Source of the DNA: Wuchereria bancrofti | Taxonomy: Eukaryota; Nematoda; Chromadorea; Rhabditida; Onchocercidae | Assembly (NCBI GenBank): GCA_005281725.1 | Contig: SSBO01000007.1 | Coordinates: forward strand, 2,424,402 to 2,488,401 | DNA: 64,000 nt | Reading direction: 5' to 3' | Shown here: positions 23,189 through 35,454 of the stretch, in pieces | Numbering within the stretch: position 1 is the stretch's first letter | Layout: the number at the start of each line of letters is the position of its first letter | Notes under the pieces: generated by a model | What the model was told of the DNA's origin: nothing | What the model saw: the letters and a program-made list of their open reading frames with translations, nothing else | Database searches by the model: none | Position numbers and translations under genes: made by a program

Positions 23189-26100
23189 TTAGGCGTCATC
23201 ATCATCGCCAGCTACGCCACACTCCTCCCTTGACTCTACCTCCTCATCTTCCACTTCGTTAACTGCTTCTCTACTGCGTTCTTCCCAATTATTAACGTCA
23301 GATGCTTCATTAACGAATATACCGCGTAAAACGTTTAGTACCTCTTCAATGCTAGTATTCAAGTGTTGAGCCTGAAAAGGATAAAGCTCACCAACAAATA
23401 TACATACACTCATGTACTTTCCCATATCAAACACGATTAAATGATTCTTCCCAATCACATCTTCATTTGCAACTAATTTACTTATTATTACAGTCACCAC
23501 TGTGAGTGAGACAAAGCAACAACATAGTGCACTATTAGAACCGCACAAATCCAGCTCCGGCAAATGTTCATTTCGCGACGCGTTGTTGGTAAGATTATTA
23601 TTATTCCTACTCTATTCTTTTGGAATTTGGCCACATCCTTCATCTAAAGACTTCTTATTTATTTTCTTTACTTTGAGAGAGAAAGCCCAAAAATACAACT
23701 CATCTACTGCTTGCCAGAAAGAGTTATCGCGCATCATAACAATGTCTCTGACAAAAGCTGATAAGCTTTTAGTTAAAAAAAAAAGCTAGTAAAAAAAACC
23801 CCACCTAATCTGTTGATTACGTAAACCATATCCATCCCTTTTTTAGATTTCTGTTATGTGTTTTTTTTTTCACGCTGCATACTGGCATTACAGTGTCGAT
23901 CTTATAAATCGTTACTCTTGTTTCAACAGTTTATCAATGTGCGTTAGTGAATTCTTTCGCTCAGTGTCAGTACTATGCAAAAGATTGTTTTCCATGCTCA
24001 ACATATACTGCATAGCTGTCAAATATGAAAAGCTGCTGTTAGTAAAATAAGTGTAGCGAACTCTGTTTTTTCCAAACTCTGTTAAGGTATAAGAAATACA
24101 CGAAGCGTTTTTAAATTGGACATAACGTTACAGTAGAATTATTTTCTACCATTCATAATCTCAATATCCTTATGCCGTATTTCCAAATATGTATATTAAA
24201 AGATAATTTAGAATCGGAAAACCTGACACAGTTGACTCAGATCCATCTAGACATGGCCATGTTAAGTTTAGCTTTGTAAAATCGATCAAAGACCGATTTC
24301 AATAAAGTTTAATTGAAAAGTAAGCTTCCTTCTTCTTTTTGTCTCTCTAGAACGTCATTCTAACGTCTGATAAAATATGACCGTATGATTTTGTATTGAA
24401 ATAAATAGTAATGCATAATGACACATGTTTGAAACACAAAGCAGTGATGAGGGCGGCCTGGTTATATAAGAAATCAAAAATTTATTATCTTTCACACTCC
24501 CACATCTCACAAGAGCTATCCCAGTTCCTACAACTGGTATTTCGTGAAAGTGTTGAAAGACAGTATGCGTACAAGTTCTCGTTTTTAGGATGCCTATTGA
24601 TATCGGTTTTTTTCCAGGATTTTGATCCAATAAAAGCATATAAATAAGCAAAAACTTTCTGAATTCAAAGCGTGGAAGAACGTCACGATCTTCTTTATTC
24701 CTTCTGCTGATTAAGATGAATAATTAAAATTTCTTGAATTTTGTTGGGAATTAGTCGTAACTTTAGCTAACCTTAAAAGAGGTGGTTTTTTTCCTTAAAA
24801 GAGGTAGTTTTTTTTTTCTCTTAATTAACTTAAAATTTTCATTATATTGGTAAAATCGTAGATTGTTTCATCTGTTTTTCGTTTTATAACGTTTTATTTC
24901 AAAAATTCAAGTTAGACATTTTTTGTACAGATGACTGATTTAACCACGAAATTGATTTTAACAAGGTGGAGAAATGTTTGGCAATACGATTCTAACATCG
25001 CTTTCTGCTTACTTTTCTAGATGAAAAAAAGGAGTCAGATGATACGGATGCTGATGCTATAATTTTTAACGATCCACAAGGAGTTACATTATCAAAGTAT
25101 GTTTTGTTTCTACACTGTATTCTTAATGGCATTTGTATTATTCAAATTATTTATGACACAGAAATTTTATGAAGAATACACAATAATCTTGTAAAGAGCT
25201 CAAATATAAAGTCCTGCACACTATAGTCAAATGAGCCAGTCCACTAAGAATCTGGAAGTTTTGAAACTAAACGAATACAGCGGACATTTTCTAAAAATAA
25301 AATTGAAGGACTATCTTATTATTGTCTCAGCTGATCGCTAAATTTTATATTGCGTAAAGATAGTGTAATTTAATGAATAGGATGACTTTTTACTTAATGA
25401 AATAGTAAAGGTCCAAAAGAGGAATTAAAATACGTCGGAATCGAAAACTGATATCCTAAGTTTTAATCTTTCGCTTTTAGATATTTGATTTCCATTTTTC
25501 ACTTCTCTAAATGCCTACATCCTCCCTAGTTGGATTACTTAACAACAAATAAATCTTATAAATCTTAGCGTTATTACTAATGTAACTTCCCAAGGTATCT
25601 CAACTAAGTCTACTAACTGAGTGTTCTGGTAATACAAAGGAAATGTTCTTTATTAAAGTCAGTATCATTAATTACTTGTAAGCAAACTATTCATAAAACA
25701 AACTTCTGTAGACTAAAAAAATTTTTTTTAGATTTGCTCTCGGTGTCTCTGTGATACTCTACCTATGTGCAATGTCATCACTACTGTTTCTGTATGAGTT
25801 AATCAAGCCAACATTTACCTGATCGTAATTGGGCCACACGGAATGTAGTAATCCTGAGAAAAAGGAATCAGGCTGCGGCGTACTCGCCATTCGTGCATAC
25901 ATCATTCGACTATTATACGGTGGTGCGGGATCTGATAGGATCCATTCCGCATTTCTTGTTACTTCCCATAAGTATGCATGTCGTTCGATGTTCCGCGGTA
26001 TTCCAACATAACATGTTTTTCTCCTGTAATAAGTTTCAAAATTTCTAGTCATACTAAAAATTTGTGCTTTTTGGTTGCTTCATTTCTCCCTTATTATCGT

Positions 26101-29100
26101 CACTATAGGAATTATATATCATGCATAACTCCGACTCCACGGGATCTAGAATCCTGACCCCTTCTTCCTTTTATTCTATTACTGAAACCAGTTATTTCAA
26201 GTATCATTTTTATATCTGCTCAACTTACAAGTGCCTCCTCTGCTTTATCCTGCCATTATCTCCGTAACAAATAGAAACATTTAATATTGAAACTGATTAT
26301 TTCCATTAACACTACATAGTCTATTCAAAACTAAGAAGATTGATATTTATTCCCTCCATAAAATCGGAAAACTTTTCTCGGATAACTCAAACATAAAGAA
26401 TTTGAGTTAAAAAAGGATGATGCTTGGAAACAACTGAAATTTCCCGATAAAATATTCCTCTATATATCATATAGAACCGAACGCATTCTCCTCTATTGTA
26501 AATATTTGTTCCACTTACTCTAACTTTTACTCTGTGCAAAATTAATGATTCGTATAACAATAAAATTTTCCTCCTTTTTAACCAAAAAATAAACTTTGAA
26601 GCTACGGCCTTAAATTAACCAATCTCGTCTGATTAATGTTTAAAAAACAGTGCATTTCAGTTCGTTTTAAATGTCCACAAGTTTCACCTTATTATGGTGC
26701 TAAATATAGACAGAACATCATGCAAACTAAAATTAGACGATCTAATTTATTAATAATTTAACCAGTGCAATCAATGAAACAGTTTGAAAATCGCTATGGT
26801 TACTTCACTCAAAAGTGAATGGACAAAGTCCAGAAGATTCTTCTAGTACTATTTCAAGGAAAACTAAAATACAGAAAACAATATTTCCGAAAGATCACTT
26901 TTTTTTGATTTAGCTGAATGATTCCAATTTAAATAATGATACCAGGAGTCCAAAAATACTACAAAAACTTGCAGTTTCTCCCAATCGGCAAGTTCTTCTT
27001 TGAAATTATTGAATGATGACACGGTTGCTAGTGTGACTCCTTCCAGCCATGAAAGAATTGACGGATCTTTTAACCAAATCGACGATGCTAGCTTTACATA
27101 TATTGCTGTGAGCAGTTTTATTCCCTCACTTTCTCTGAAAAAAAAAACCTAAATCCAAGCTGAAACAATTTCTAATAAATTTTCATAGTGTCCATAAAAA
27201 GACTGCCTTTTTATCTACGTAGTGAAAAAATGCCAAGACGATACAGGAAGAGCTGTTCGTAGTATGTATAAGCTCCCTAAAATTTACGGAGATTTACTAC
27301 TACTCATAATTTTAATGTGCATACACCAAAAAGTAGAAATTAAAATTAAAAAAGTTGACTATCCGTCAATTATTTCAGTTCAAACAAAGATTCCAGCTAG
27401 AAATTCCTTCCCAGAAATTGGAATTAACCTTTCATGAGCTAATGCGCTCATATATTTATTATTTTCTACCGTCAGGTCAGGCTGCACATTCATTGCATCT
27501 AAAAGTTTCAGTAGCACTGTTGGAAAATGCCGAATAGCCGAAGATATCTAAAATTTACAATATAAGTGAAGAATTTGTCTTTGAAAGTTTGACTGCTGTA
27601 AAATAGAAATTGTCGAATTACTTTTCTAACTTCCTCAATTCTTAAATCAGTAATCCTAAAAAGCACAATCATACCATAAAATCAGCAACTTCCTTATCTC
27701 CAGCATTTCCACTTTCGCAGAAGAGAAAAAAATAGGCAAGGGGGACGGAATATGCGAAATTTGGAAGTCTATCCAAGTTTTTTGAAGCCTGAAAGTTAAT
27801 GTGTTGAGATCCCTAAACAAATTTCAGAAGCAATATTTTTTGTACTAATATCATCAGTAGCCAAGTGCAGATTATACCAAAGCGTTTAATCAAACCTCAA
27901 GTGACTGTAAGATATTTCATTTTTTCGAGGTAATTCCTTACTCTGCTACATAACACCTACGAAAATCTAATGCCGTACCACAGCGTACTGAATTGCGAAA
28001 ACGGACCTAATACGCTAAACTACAGCATCCTTCATCAAGTGTGAGTCACGTTACAGAAATTTCATGAAATCCATTACTTGCAATGTATTGTATAGACGGA
28101 TTAGATAATTATACTCTCGTGCTTTCAAAGCAACTGTATCGATGGTAAGCATTATGGCAAGTGGATCCGATACAGGATCCAGGCGATAAATAAGTCTAGC
28201 AACATGAAGGGCCGTTTTGAAGCAATGACGGTCTACAAGGTTTCGCAAATGTCGATGGAGCAGCAAGTAAAACGCTCGATTTTCGAAATTAACATAGTCA
28301 ATGCGATGATCAAAGTTGCTCAGTTGAAATCGAGGAGCAAATACGCTTTCACAGCAAAACAGTCCACGTTCTAAATATATATATATAATATATAAAATTC
28401 TGTAAAATGAAAAATTTCTGTTTATAATGTTTGAAGGTTTCTAAACAGTAACAAGTTTAGTGATAAGCCTGAAATTTGAATGAACTATGAAAGATTACGG
28501 AAGGACCAATTCTGAGAGTTATGGTTATCGTACATTAATTATGAGATTACGCCACAATGAAGATGAGACAGATACAATAGGGATTCAGAATTAATAAATT
28601 ATAGTAACAAAAACTAATCGTTAGTAGTAAGTAATAATTTTTGAGAATTTACCAATTAAATCACGTGAGAACTGATAATCTTCTTGCTGCCTTAATAATT
28701 CGGCCATAATAAGCAGGCTATCTAAGTGGTACGGGCACTGTGTCAAAATATTCTAAATCCATATTGGTTAAAATCATTGTGTGTCTAACTGACACATGCA
28801 TGTAAGGACATAAAAAATAATTCGACTACTAATATCGAAAACTTATCGAAATTTCAAGACTGCATGCTATACTTTGGTTACTGTGTTCATATAAGAAAGT
28901 TCAATGTTCAATAACAATACTTTAATAGCCGATGTTGATGCTTTTAGTAATAACAAAAGCAATAACTTTAAGCAGCAACATTTTTGTTCGATATGCTTTT
29001 AAAGGTTTTGAACAGTGTAAGTTAAAAGCAGACCGATATGAAATTATGATTGAGTGATTCTGATGCTATCCAAAAACTTTGCTGTAATTCACGATAATAA

Positions 29101-30674
29101 GTGTGATGCGAAAACCTGAACCACAATATATTATCTTCGGTGCGATCTAGTTCCATTGATAAACCTTAACAATAGATGGATAATAGAATTCTGTCCTGAA
29201 GTGGAAAAGAGGACACAAATATAAATAAATCTTACATGTGATAACTCAAGTTCTAATATCATATACAAGTTTCATGTATTATAAGCTATGTATAAAAATA
29301 AATCATTAACCATGATCGAAAGTCCACTGCATTCTATAAAAAACTATAAAGGATGAAAAATTCCTCCACGCATTAATTCTTAAACGCCAGTAAAGTATTT
29401 TTGATCTTTTCAATCTGTACGCATTATTATATGATACAATTATGATGAATATGGAAGACATTGAATCGTATGATTTAAAAGAATCTATGTATTAAAACAC
29501 AAAACTGCTTAATGCTAAGTTAAGCAGATAGAAAAAAAATTATACTCCACTGTTAAATTAAAATATCTTACCAACATTTTTAATTTCTGGCCAAGTTGGT
29601 TTTTTTTTCACTATTTTACCAAAAATCATTCGTCCGCGTTGAAGTGCATCTGTGCTTCTTCGACCCAGGATTGAACGTAATTCATTCTCCACATTCAGCA
29701 TTCTACTGTCTACCTGGAACAATCATTACATCTGTTCGTTACATCAATTTCGGGGCTTCCATTAATTTTCCAAATTTCATGTCAAATTTAAAATTCCTTT
29801 CGTTTGCATGAATTACTACTTTCTTTTGATTACAAATCCTTCAATGAATAATTAGCTTGCAAGTACAAGCATTACAAGCAAACTTTTTCATAGTGGGAGA
29901 AAAAAATTTCACTATAGCATTACCTACCGAGCATTTCAGTTATATTACTTTTACAAGAAAAACGGTATAGACTATGAAAGTAGTACGACTAACTGATCAA
30001 GGATGCATAAATATAGACCTTAAATAAATCTCTCTCAAAGACCATATCACTGTGTTTGGGAAGTTGAGTTTCCGGCGAAGGGATATCCAATATGTCTAAA
30101 TCATCTGTTATAGTACAATGTACGTTTTTTTTTTCCTTTCTTTTCTTCTTTATCATTTTCTTTTCCTTTTTTTCCGACATCTTCTCTACTGGCGTTTCTT
30201 CAACTAGCCCAGAACTTTCGTCTCCTCCTTCTTCGGATTCTTCGAGGAATTTATACCTGGAAAAGACAAGAAACACAAAACAACTAAGCTAGGCCGAGAC
30301 TTTCTGAGTCTTTCTGAATCTTCGCTCAAGAAAGTGAGGTGCGGTATAAAAACACGAAAGACTATATAAAGTTCGTTCTACTAACGGGAATTAAAAATGA
30401 TACTTATACAAGGCATGTCAAAAACTCAATACTTTGCCGCAATATGGTTTAGAAAAAGCTCATGCTAGATGGTATCGACCTTTATTTAGTGCATTTACCA
30501 TCTAAACCTTCTCAAATATGTGAAATAAAAAACTAACCTATTGCATACAAATGCTTCCGACCTTCCTTCTTCACCTGCCGATTCGGAGCTCTCCTCCTTT
30601 TGTTGGACTAATAACTTTTCCTCTCCAGTTGCCTCTTTTCCTTGTAAATATCGTCGCAAGTGTTTCGTTGACAT
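23189..30674 (-). CDS. TCF25: TCF25 / NULP1 orthologue (ribosome quality control factor)
   Basis: TCF25 (yeast Rqc1) assists ribosome-associated quality control; it was first described as a basic nuclear protein. Exons: 30538-30674, 30019-30256, 29572-29713, 29034-29164, 28653-28752, 28078-28370, 27675-27788, 27470-27547, 27219-27276 (tentative), 26943-27132 (low end tentative), 25819-26023, 23189-23371 (stop 23189). This model gives 622 residues; the human protein is 676. It starts MSTKHLRRYLQG, like other family members, then has a Lys-rich stretch (KKEKKMIKKKRKEKK). Family blocks include GLSMEL, CPYHLDSLLIMAELLRQQED, LNTLIYRLDP-type helical repeats near residues 265-345 and LPNFAYSVPLAYFF. 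The C-terminus is Asp-rich. A leader acceptor lies 14 nt before the ATG (30689-30690). The only doubtful part is 26943-27276, where phase works but homology is weak. The last intron (23372-25818) hosts plus-strand exons. Confidence 0.92.
25021..25822 (+). CDS. Unrecognised tail-anchored membrane protein, 3' exons nested in a TCF25 intron
   Basis: I do not recognise this protein. Two exons join in frame: 25021-25096 (acceptor TTTTCTAG, donor AAA|GTATG) and 25732-25822 (acceptor TTTTTTTAG, stop TGA 25820-25822). The first encodes an acidic segment (KKESDDTDADAII, then NDPQGVTLSK). The second encodes one hydrophobic helix (GVSVILYLCAMSSLLFLY) ending ELIKPTFT, so the C-terminus looks like a single membrane anchor. 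The first exon needs one base from upstream, so 5' exons are missing. Candidates on the same strand are 22824-22895 (ATG start, RNLLTRAVKNN, donor phase 0) and 23494-23588, but phases do not join directly and at least one more exon would be needed. The stop overlaps the antisense TCF25 exon by a few bases. Chance ORFs with good splice signals remain possible. Confidence 0.45.
28373..28398. repeat. (AT)n tract at a TCF25 acceptor
   Basis: An alternating AT run lies immediately upstream (in transcript sense) of the acceptor of TCF25 exon 28078-28370, where a pyrimidine tract would normally be. Confidence 0.6.
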
Positions 30675-31374
30675 AATGATACTAACGCCTACAATTGTAA
30701 CAAAAATTTCCTTGAATACCTGAACACCGTCCAATTTTTTATAACTACTTGGCGCTCCATTCCGTCTCCGCCATCCCTGCCACTGGAAAAAACTGTTAAA
30801 AAAGCACGTACAAATTCTCACCAATATTTGTTCTCCGCTCACTGAAAGAAATCTCTTCTCTATATGATCTTAGTGTCAACTCCCCTCCTTACAACACGCC
30901 ATCCCCCGCCACCATACCTCACTGTCACCCTTCTTCCGCAAACCCCGCACAAGCACGCACATCCGAACCCCCTGAACAGTGTCTGTTGTGCGAAGTTTAT
31001 AATTTGAGGTTTGACTACTACAACTCTATTGCAGTTTGGTTTTGGGGTTGTGGAGGGGGAGGGGTTATTTCTATTCGGTGGGGATTTGAGTGACATATAC
31101 TTCCTAGAATCCCTTTGTAGATTGCCATATTCACTGAGTAATCTGCTTTAGCTTCTAGTCTGCATAGTAATAAATTAACGGATAATTTCTATTTCGAAAT
31201 GGACTTTGATTTTATTAGTCTTTGTTCACATGAATTTAATTTGTCTCTGAAATGTAGACTAGATATGTGTCTTGAACTTCCGGAGAGCATTCTAGTTTTC
31301 TCTTCCTTTAGACTTTGCGTAAGTATTTTACTACTCCAAGTTTTCTGATCAAAATTTCTTTCGTAGGCAACAAA
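30675..31374. promoter_or_regulatory. Shared intergenic region of divergent TCF25 and rpl-13
   Basis: The two start codons are 700 bp apart and face away from each other, so both promoters must lie here. The centre (about 30870-31070) is markedly more C-rich on the plus strand than the genome around it (CCCCGCCACC, CCCCGCACAAGC). Splice-acceptor-like AGs lie 14 nt before the TCF25 ATG and 8 nt before the rpl-13 ATG and fit leader addition. No TATA box or named factor site is claimed. Confidence 0.55.
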
Positions 31375-32277
31375 ATGGCTCCAAAGGGGAATAATATGAT
31401 ACCAAATGCACACTTTCACAAGGACTGGCAGCGTCGCATCCGCACTTGGTTTAATCAACCGGCACGGAAGGAACGTAGACGGCGTAATCGATACAAGAAA
31501 GGTCGACTGATTGCACCTCGTCCCGTAGCCGGTTTGTTGAGACCAGCAGTGCGTTGTCCTAGTATTCGATATAACAAAAAGGTGAGACTGGGACGAGGAT
31601 TTACCTTGGAAGAGCTGAAAGGAGCTGGCGTTGGAAAACGAGAAGCTCGTACTATTGGCATTGCAGTGGATTACAGGCGTACAAACCGGTCGTTGGAATC
31701 TTTACAGGTATTTTTTTGCGGATTTTTCTTGGGGTCGATAAGTAGCGTTGATTTAGATCAACATTTTTTATTTTTATGTGGTGCGTTGTGAGGAATTTGA
31801 AATTTATCTTAAACGCCACTTAAAAAGAGAAACGTGTCGTAACAGTAGATAAATTACTCGTTTCCAGTCAAGATTTCATTTTCAGCAAAATATCAAACGT
31901 TTAAAGGAATACCGATCCAAACTAATATTATTCCCGAAGAAATTAAACGCACCCAAGAAAGGAGATAGTACAGTGAGTATTTCACATACTCATATCTTTC
32001 TTTTTCTTGCACTAGATATATGTTTAGTAGATTTGGAACTTACAGAGCTGATTTGCAGGCTGACGAACTTAAGCTAGCTGCGCAATTGCGTGGAGTCGTT
32101 TTACCTGTCAAGCAGGTTATTCGTCGTGAGAAGGCCCGCAGAATAACTGAGGAAGAAAAGCAATTCAAAGTGTACTGTCATTTACGTCGACTCCGCGCCG
32201 ACAAACGTCTGAAAGGTGCTCGTGATAAGAAGGCTCGTGAAGTAGCGGAAGAAGGTGTTGGTGGTGGCAGACGATAA
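31375..32277 (+). CDS. rpl-13: 60S ribosomal protein L13 (eL13)
   Basis: A structural protein of the large ribosomal subunit. Exons: 31375-31707, 31886-31972, 32059-32277 (stop 32275-32277), all phase 0, giving 212 residues, the usual eL13 length. Family blocks are [13 protein letters not shown] at the N-terminus, [13 protein letters not shown], and RPVAGLLRP, with [13 protein letters not shown] in the middle. A basic helical C-terminus follows, and the protein ends in a short Gly/Arg tail. The start ATG lies 8 nt after a TTTCGTAG acceptor, typical of a trans-spliced ribosomal protein mRNA; an upstream ATG at 31315 is in frame but crosses that acceptor, so I reject it. The gene is divergent from TCF25 and convergent with TPPP. 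Confidence 0.98.
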
Positions 32278-33530
32278 ATATTTCCTTTTGAGGACGACAA
32301 TTTGGTTGTATTTTAAATTGTTTTTGGATAAAAATTGTTACTTTATCTGTTATATGTTTGAAAACCTGCCTATGCAACTTTCCTTTCCTTCTTTCTGAAG
32401 ACTTTTAAAAGAACTTGAGAGCTTAAAGTAGAACTTTTGATGTTGTTTTCATTTGGACTTTATATGCCGCGAAGTGCTTAACAGATATCATACAATTTAT
32501 CTTGTGCTTTTACGGAAAGTAAATGGAGTGAGTGCACAGTTAATATGTGTACTTTAAAGATGTCGTGAATACCTCATACTGGAAGCTTCTGATTACTCAA
32601 TTTATTCCATTCACAGAGTATGATACGCAGTTTTCGATGTTTTCCATTTTAATGAAATTGCTTGACAGGAATAGGAATGCCGATCATGACATAAACAACG
32701 TCTCGCGTAAACAATTTTCAAGGCATAGAGTTATAAATAATACACAGAAATGCTGACGGAATTATTCACGAAAACGAAAACGTTTATATGAAAAATTCAC
32801 GAAGACGTGAATTATTAATTGGGTGTGGTTCTTTGTTTTGATTGAGAAAAGTTCGGTTTTCATAAAAGGGTCAGGAATACACAGGACATGACATATGAAT
32901 AATCACGAAAAATATGTAGCAAACGAAGAACTACAATATTTTGGCACAAATTTTCTTAAACAAGAGCAAACAAATGGTGGGGAGGAAGGATATGACTAGA
33001 AAATCCAGGAATTTACAAAAAATTTGGAAGTGGTTTCTGTCAAAGTCATTGTTTGCTCATGCTGAGTATAATATGCATCAAATCGAAATTGACGAGACCT
33101 GTAGGTGTCTTTTCTGGTTAGAACTATCGCAATGAATTTTGCCCATTTTACAGCCTTAGCGTTTGCATCTACCAAAATTGCAATCAAATTACAGAAGTCT
33201 ACGTTTTGTTTTAATGTGCAGATCTAAAATTGTACAAAAGTGCCTTTCCTGAAATGTCAGTATACGATCGAATTATACATATTAGTTGTTGAGTTGCTAA
33301 ATGAATACGTCTTGGTATTGCAAGTATTAGTGTAAACTCTTCCATGAAGTGTGAGGACAGCCAAATATTACGACCAGTTCCACAAGACATTCTTTGCGCA
33401 ACACCTATCCTCAATTTAATACAGTTTTTTTATGCAATTTCGAAATCACTACTCGCCGGTAGGTGTTATCATATAATCAGCTGGCTGCTGATAAAAGGCC
33501 TAAGAAATGTTTCTCATGAATAGTATGAGA
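32278..33530. other. Convergent intergenic region, rpl-13 3' / TPPP 3'
   Basis: This 1.25 kb holds the 3' UTRs of the two convergent genes. The ORFs present are under 70 codons, show no splice or homology support, and differ between strands. No canonical AATAAA is visible close to the rpl-13 stop. Otherwise I see nothing in it. Confidence 0.6.
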
Positions 33531-35454
33531 TCATTGAATGTTTTTATGGAGTTTGTCATAGGTGTCTTTATTCTTATAAGCTGCTACATAACCGGTTTGC
33601 TCGACGATATCCTCCCTGCCAAGTTTTCCACGTCCTTTGCCCTCAGCATCGAAACGTTCCTTATGTGAACCGGTATATTTGGTATGATCCGTTAAGCGAT
33701 TGTACACACCATCAGCAGATGCTTTAGCGACACCTTTAAGTGATGGAGCTTCTAATTTTGACAGTTTTTCAATGATGAAGTCCAATTCCTCCTGAAATTA
33801 AGAGATTTTAAAAGGAAACCGGAAGAGAAAATGAATTAGGAATATTTGTTGTCGAATATTTCCAAACGTCGAAAATGTTAGTGAAATTCTCATTCTTCAT
33901 TTAGCCTTAATGATATGAATAAAATAACTGCTTAACTAGGGGACAGAAAATCTGGTTTTTAAATGAGTTTTTTTTCATGAAAATTTTGAAGAACTGAATC
34001 TCATTTTCCATCCAATTCATCTAATAATTTCAAATTCACAATTAAATTTGGAAATTAGCAAGAGAGCTAAAAGAAGCAATTGGAAAAAACAACTATCTGG
34101 TTTTTAAAATAATTTACTTGTGGGTCCTTTTTGGTTGTTCGTGCTCGATCTTCCGCAACTGCTACTAATACATCTTTCGTCTCGTTGAAATTTGCCTTTT
34201 TTTTAGATCTGAAAGTCACAGGACAGTTGAAAGAAGAGGAGATAAAATTTGGTTTTTAAAACGAAAATCTTTTTTTATTTTTAAAATGCATATATTTGTT
34301 TGTGTTCCATGAACCGTTTTGTATAGTTGATGCAAAACAAAGACCAAACCAGATGTTTTTGATAACTTCAGCCAGCAATTCATTTCTACTGTCCTACCCA
34401 ACAAACATACAGATGTCAGTGAACGTTAAAGAACTCAGAGATGATATTTCTTCCAATATCTGTAGCCGATTCTTGATTTTACACATATAGATAGGTACTT
34501 TGTTTTCCTTTAGTGACATAAAGAAGGCGTATTTATACCTGAAGACATCTTCCGCTTGCAATGTCGCGGACTTCACTCTTTTGTGCGGTGAAATTAACTT
34601 TAAAAAACAAAGAAAAAAACGGAACTGAAGGGAACATCGTAGTCAAAGTCATACATTCGTACGAATTTAAGAATGAACGAAGAAGCTTCACCCAGTAATT
34701 TTGGAGAAGGCGATTCCAGTCATTGTTGTAGTGATGTTTTTGTTATCAATCACTCCCCCATCTTTCAACCACTTATCGAAATTCTTCCCCGTCATTTCTA
34801 CCGCTGACGCATTGCCAAATTTCACGAAACCTTCCCATCTGTAATTTAGTAGCTAATTAAATTAGTAAAACTGATGCTGGGATTAATTGTTCCTAAGTGG
34901 AATGAAGCAACTTTACTGGAAATATTTCGGAAAAGCAAGTAATAATCAGACAGTACATAATTTTCTTCATTTGTCAAACACAAATTAGGTATGGATATGT
35001 GGGGATTCTTTCATAAAAAATCTAAAATTCTTTCATTAAAAAAAGTCTTTTTCAATTCTATAAATGAAATGTTAAATCTTTGATAGAAAAAAGTAATTTT
35101 ATACTCTCAAAAACAATAAATAGTTTGATTATCAGCAGCCAAAAATAAGGAAGAACTAAAGGAAATAGTTTCAAAAGGTCAAAAAAGTGGTTGTAAAAAA
35201 TCTTAATTTGAAGGGTACAATAGATAGCAATTGAAAATTAAAGTTCTATTGTAAAAATGGCACCATTTTTCAAACTTTTGCCAGTTCTTCTTTCAATTAC
35301 CTTCTAAAACTATTGGATTCATGCATCAGTCTTGTTGCTATGTGCAAAACACATTTGTGAATGAAGTCAATTTTTATAGTAAAAAAAAAAACACTTACCG
35401 ATGTTTTATTTCTTTTCCGTCCCATTTGAATTTGTATTCCTGTTTTTCAGACAT
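33531..35454 (-). CDS. tppp-1: TPPP / p25-alpha family protein (tubulin polymerisation promoting)
   Basis: p25-alpha proteins bind and bundle microtubules and affect tubulin acetylation. Exons: 35399-35454, 34692-34838, 34118-34208, 33531-33791 (stop 33531-33533). Junction phases agree and give 184 residues, the length of short-type TPPPs lacking the vertebrate N-terminal extension. The p25-alpha core begins WEGFVKFGNAS, includes GKNFDKWLKDGGVID and IAFSKITG, and the second half carries EAPSLKGVAKA and the hallmark LTDHTKYTGSHKERF. The conserved C-terminal Gly-rich piece (GKGRGKLGRED, then QTGYVAAYK) is intact. An acceptor-like AG sits 20 nt upstream of the ATG (35475-35476), fitting a trans-spliced leader. 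Neighbours are convergent rpl-13 and, 5.5 kb away, a small minus-strand gene. Confidence 0.96.

Noticed and set aside
24948..24982. Exon-like ATG piece (acceptor TTTGTACAG, donor AAG|GTGGAG) just before 25021
   Set aside because: Its only open frame ends in a phase that puts a stop at the start of the 25021 exon, so it cannot belong to the nested gene as modelled.
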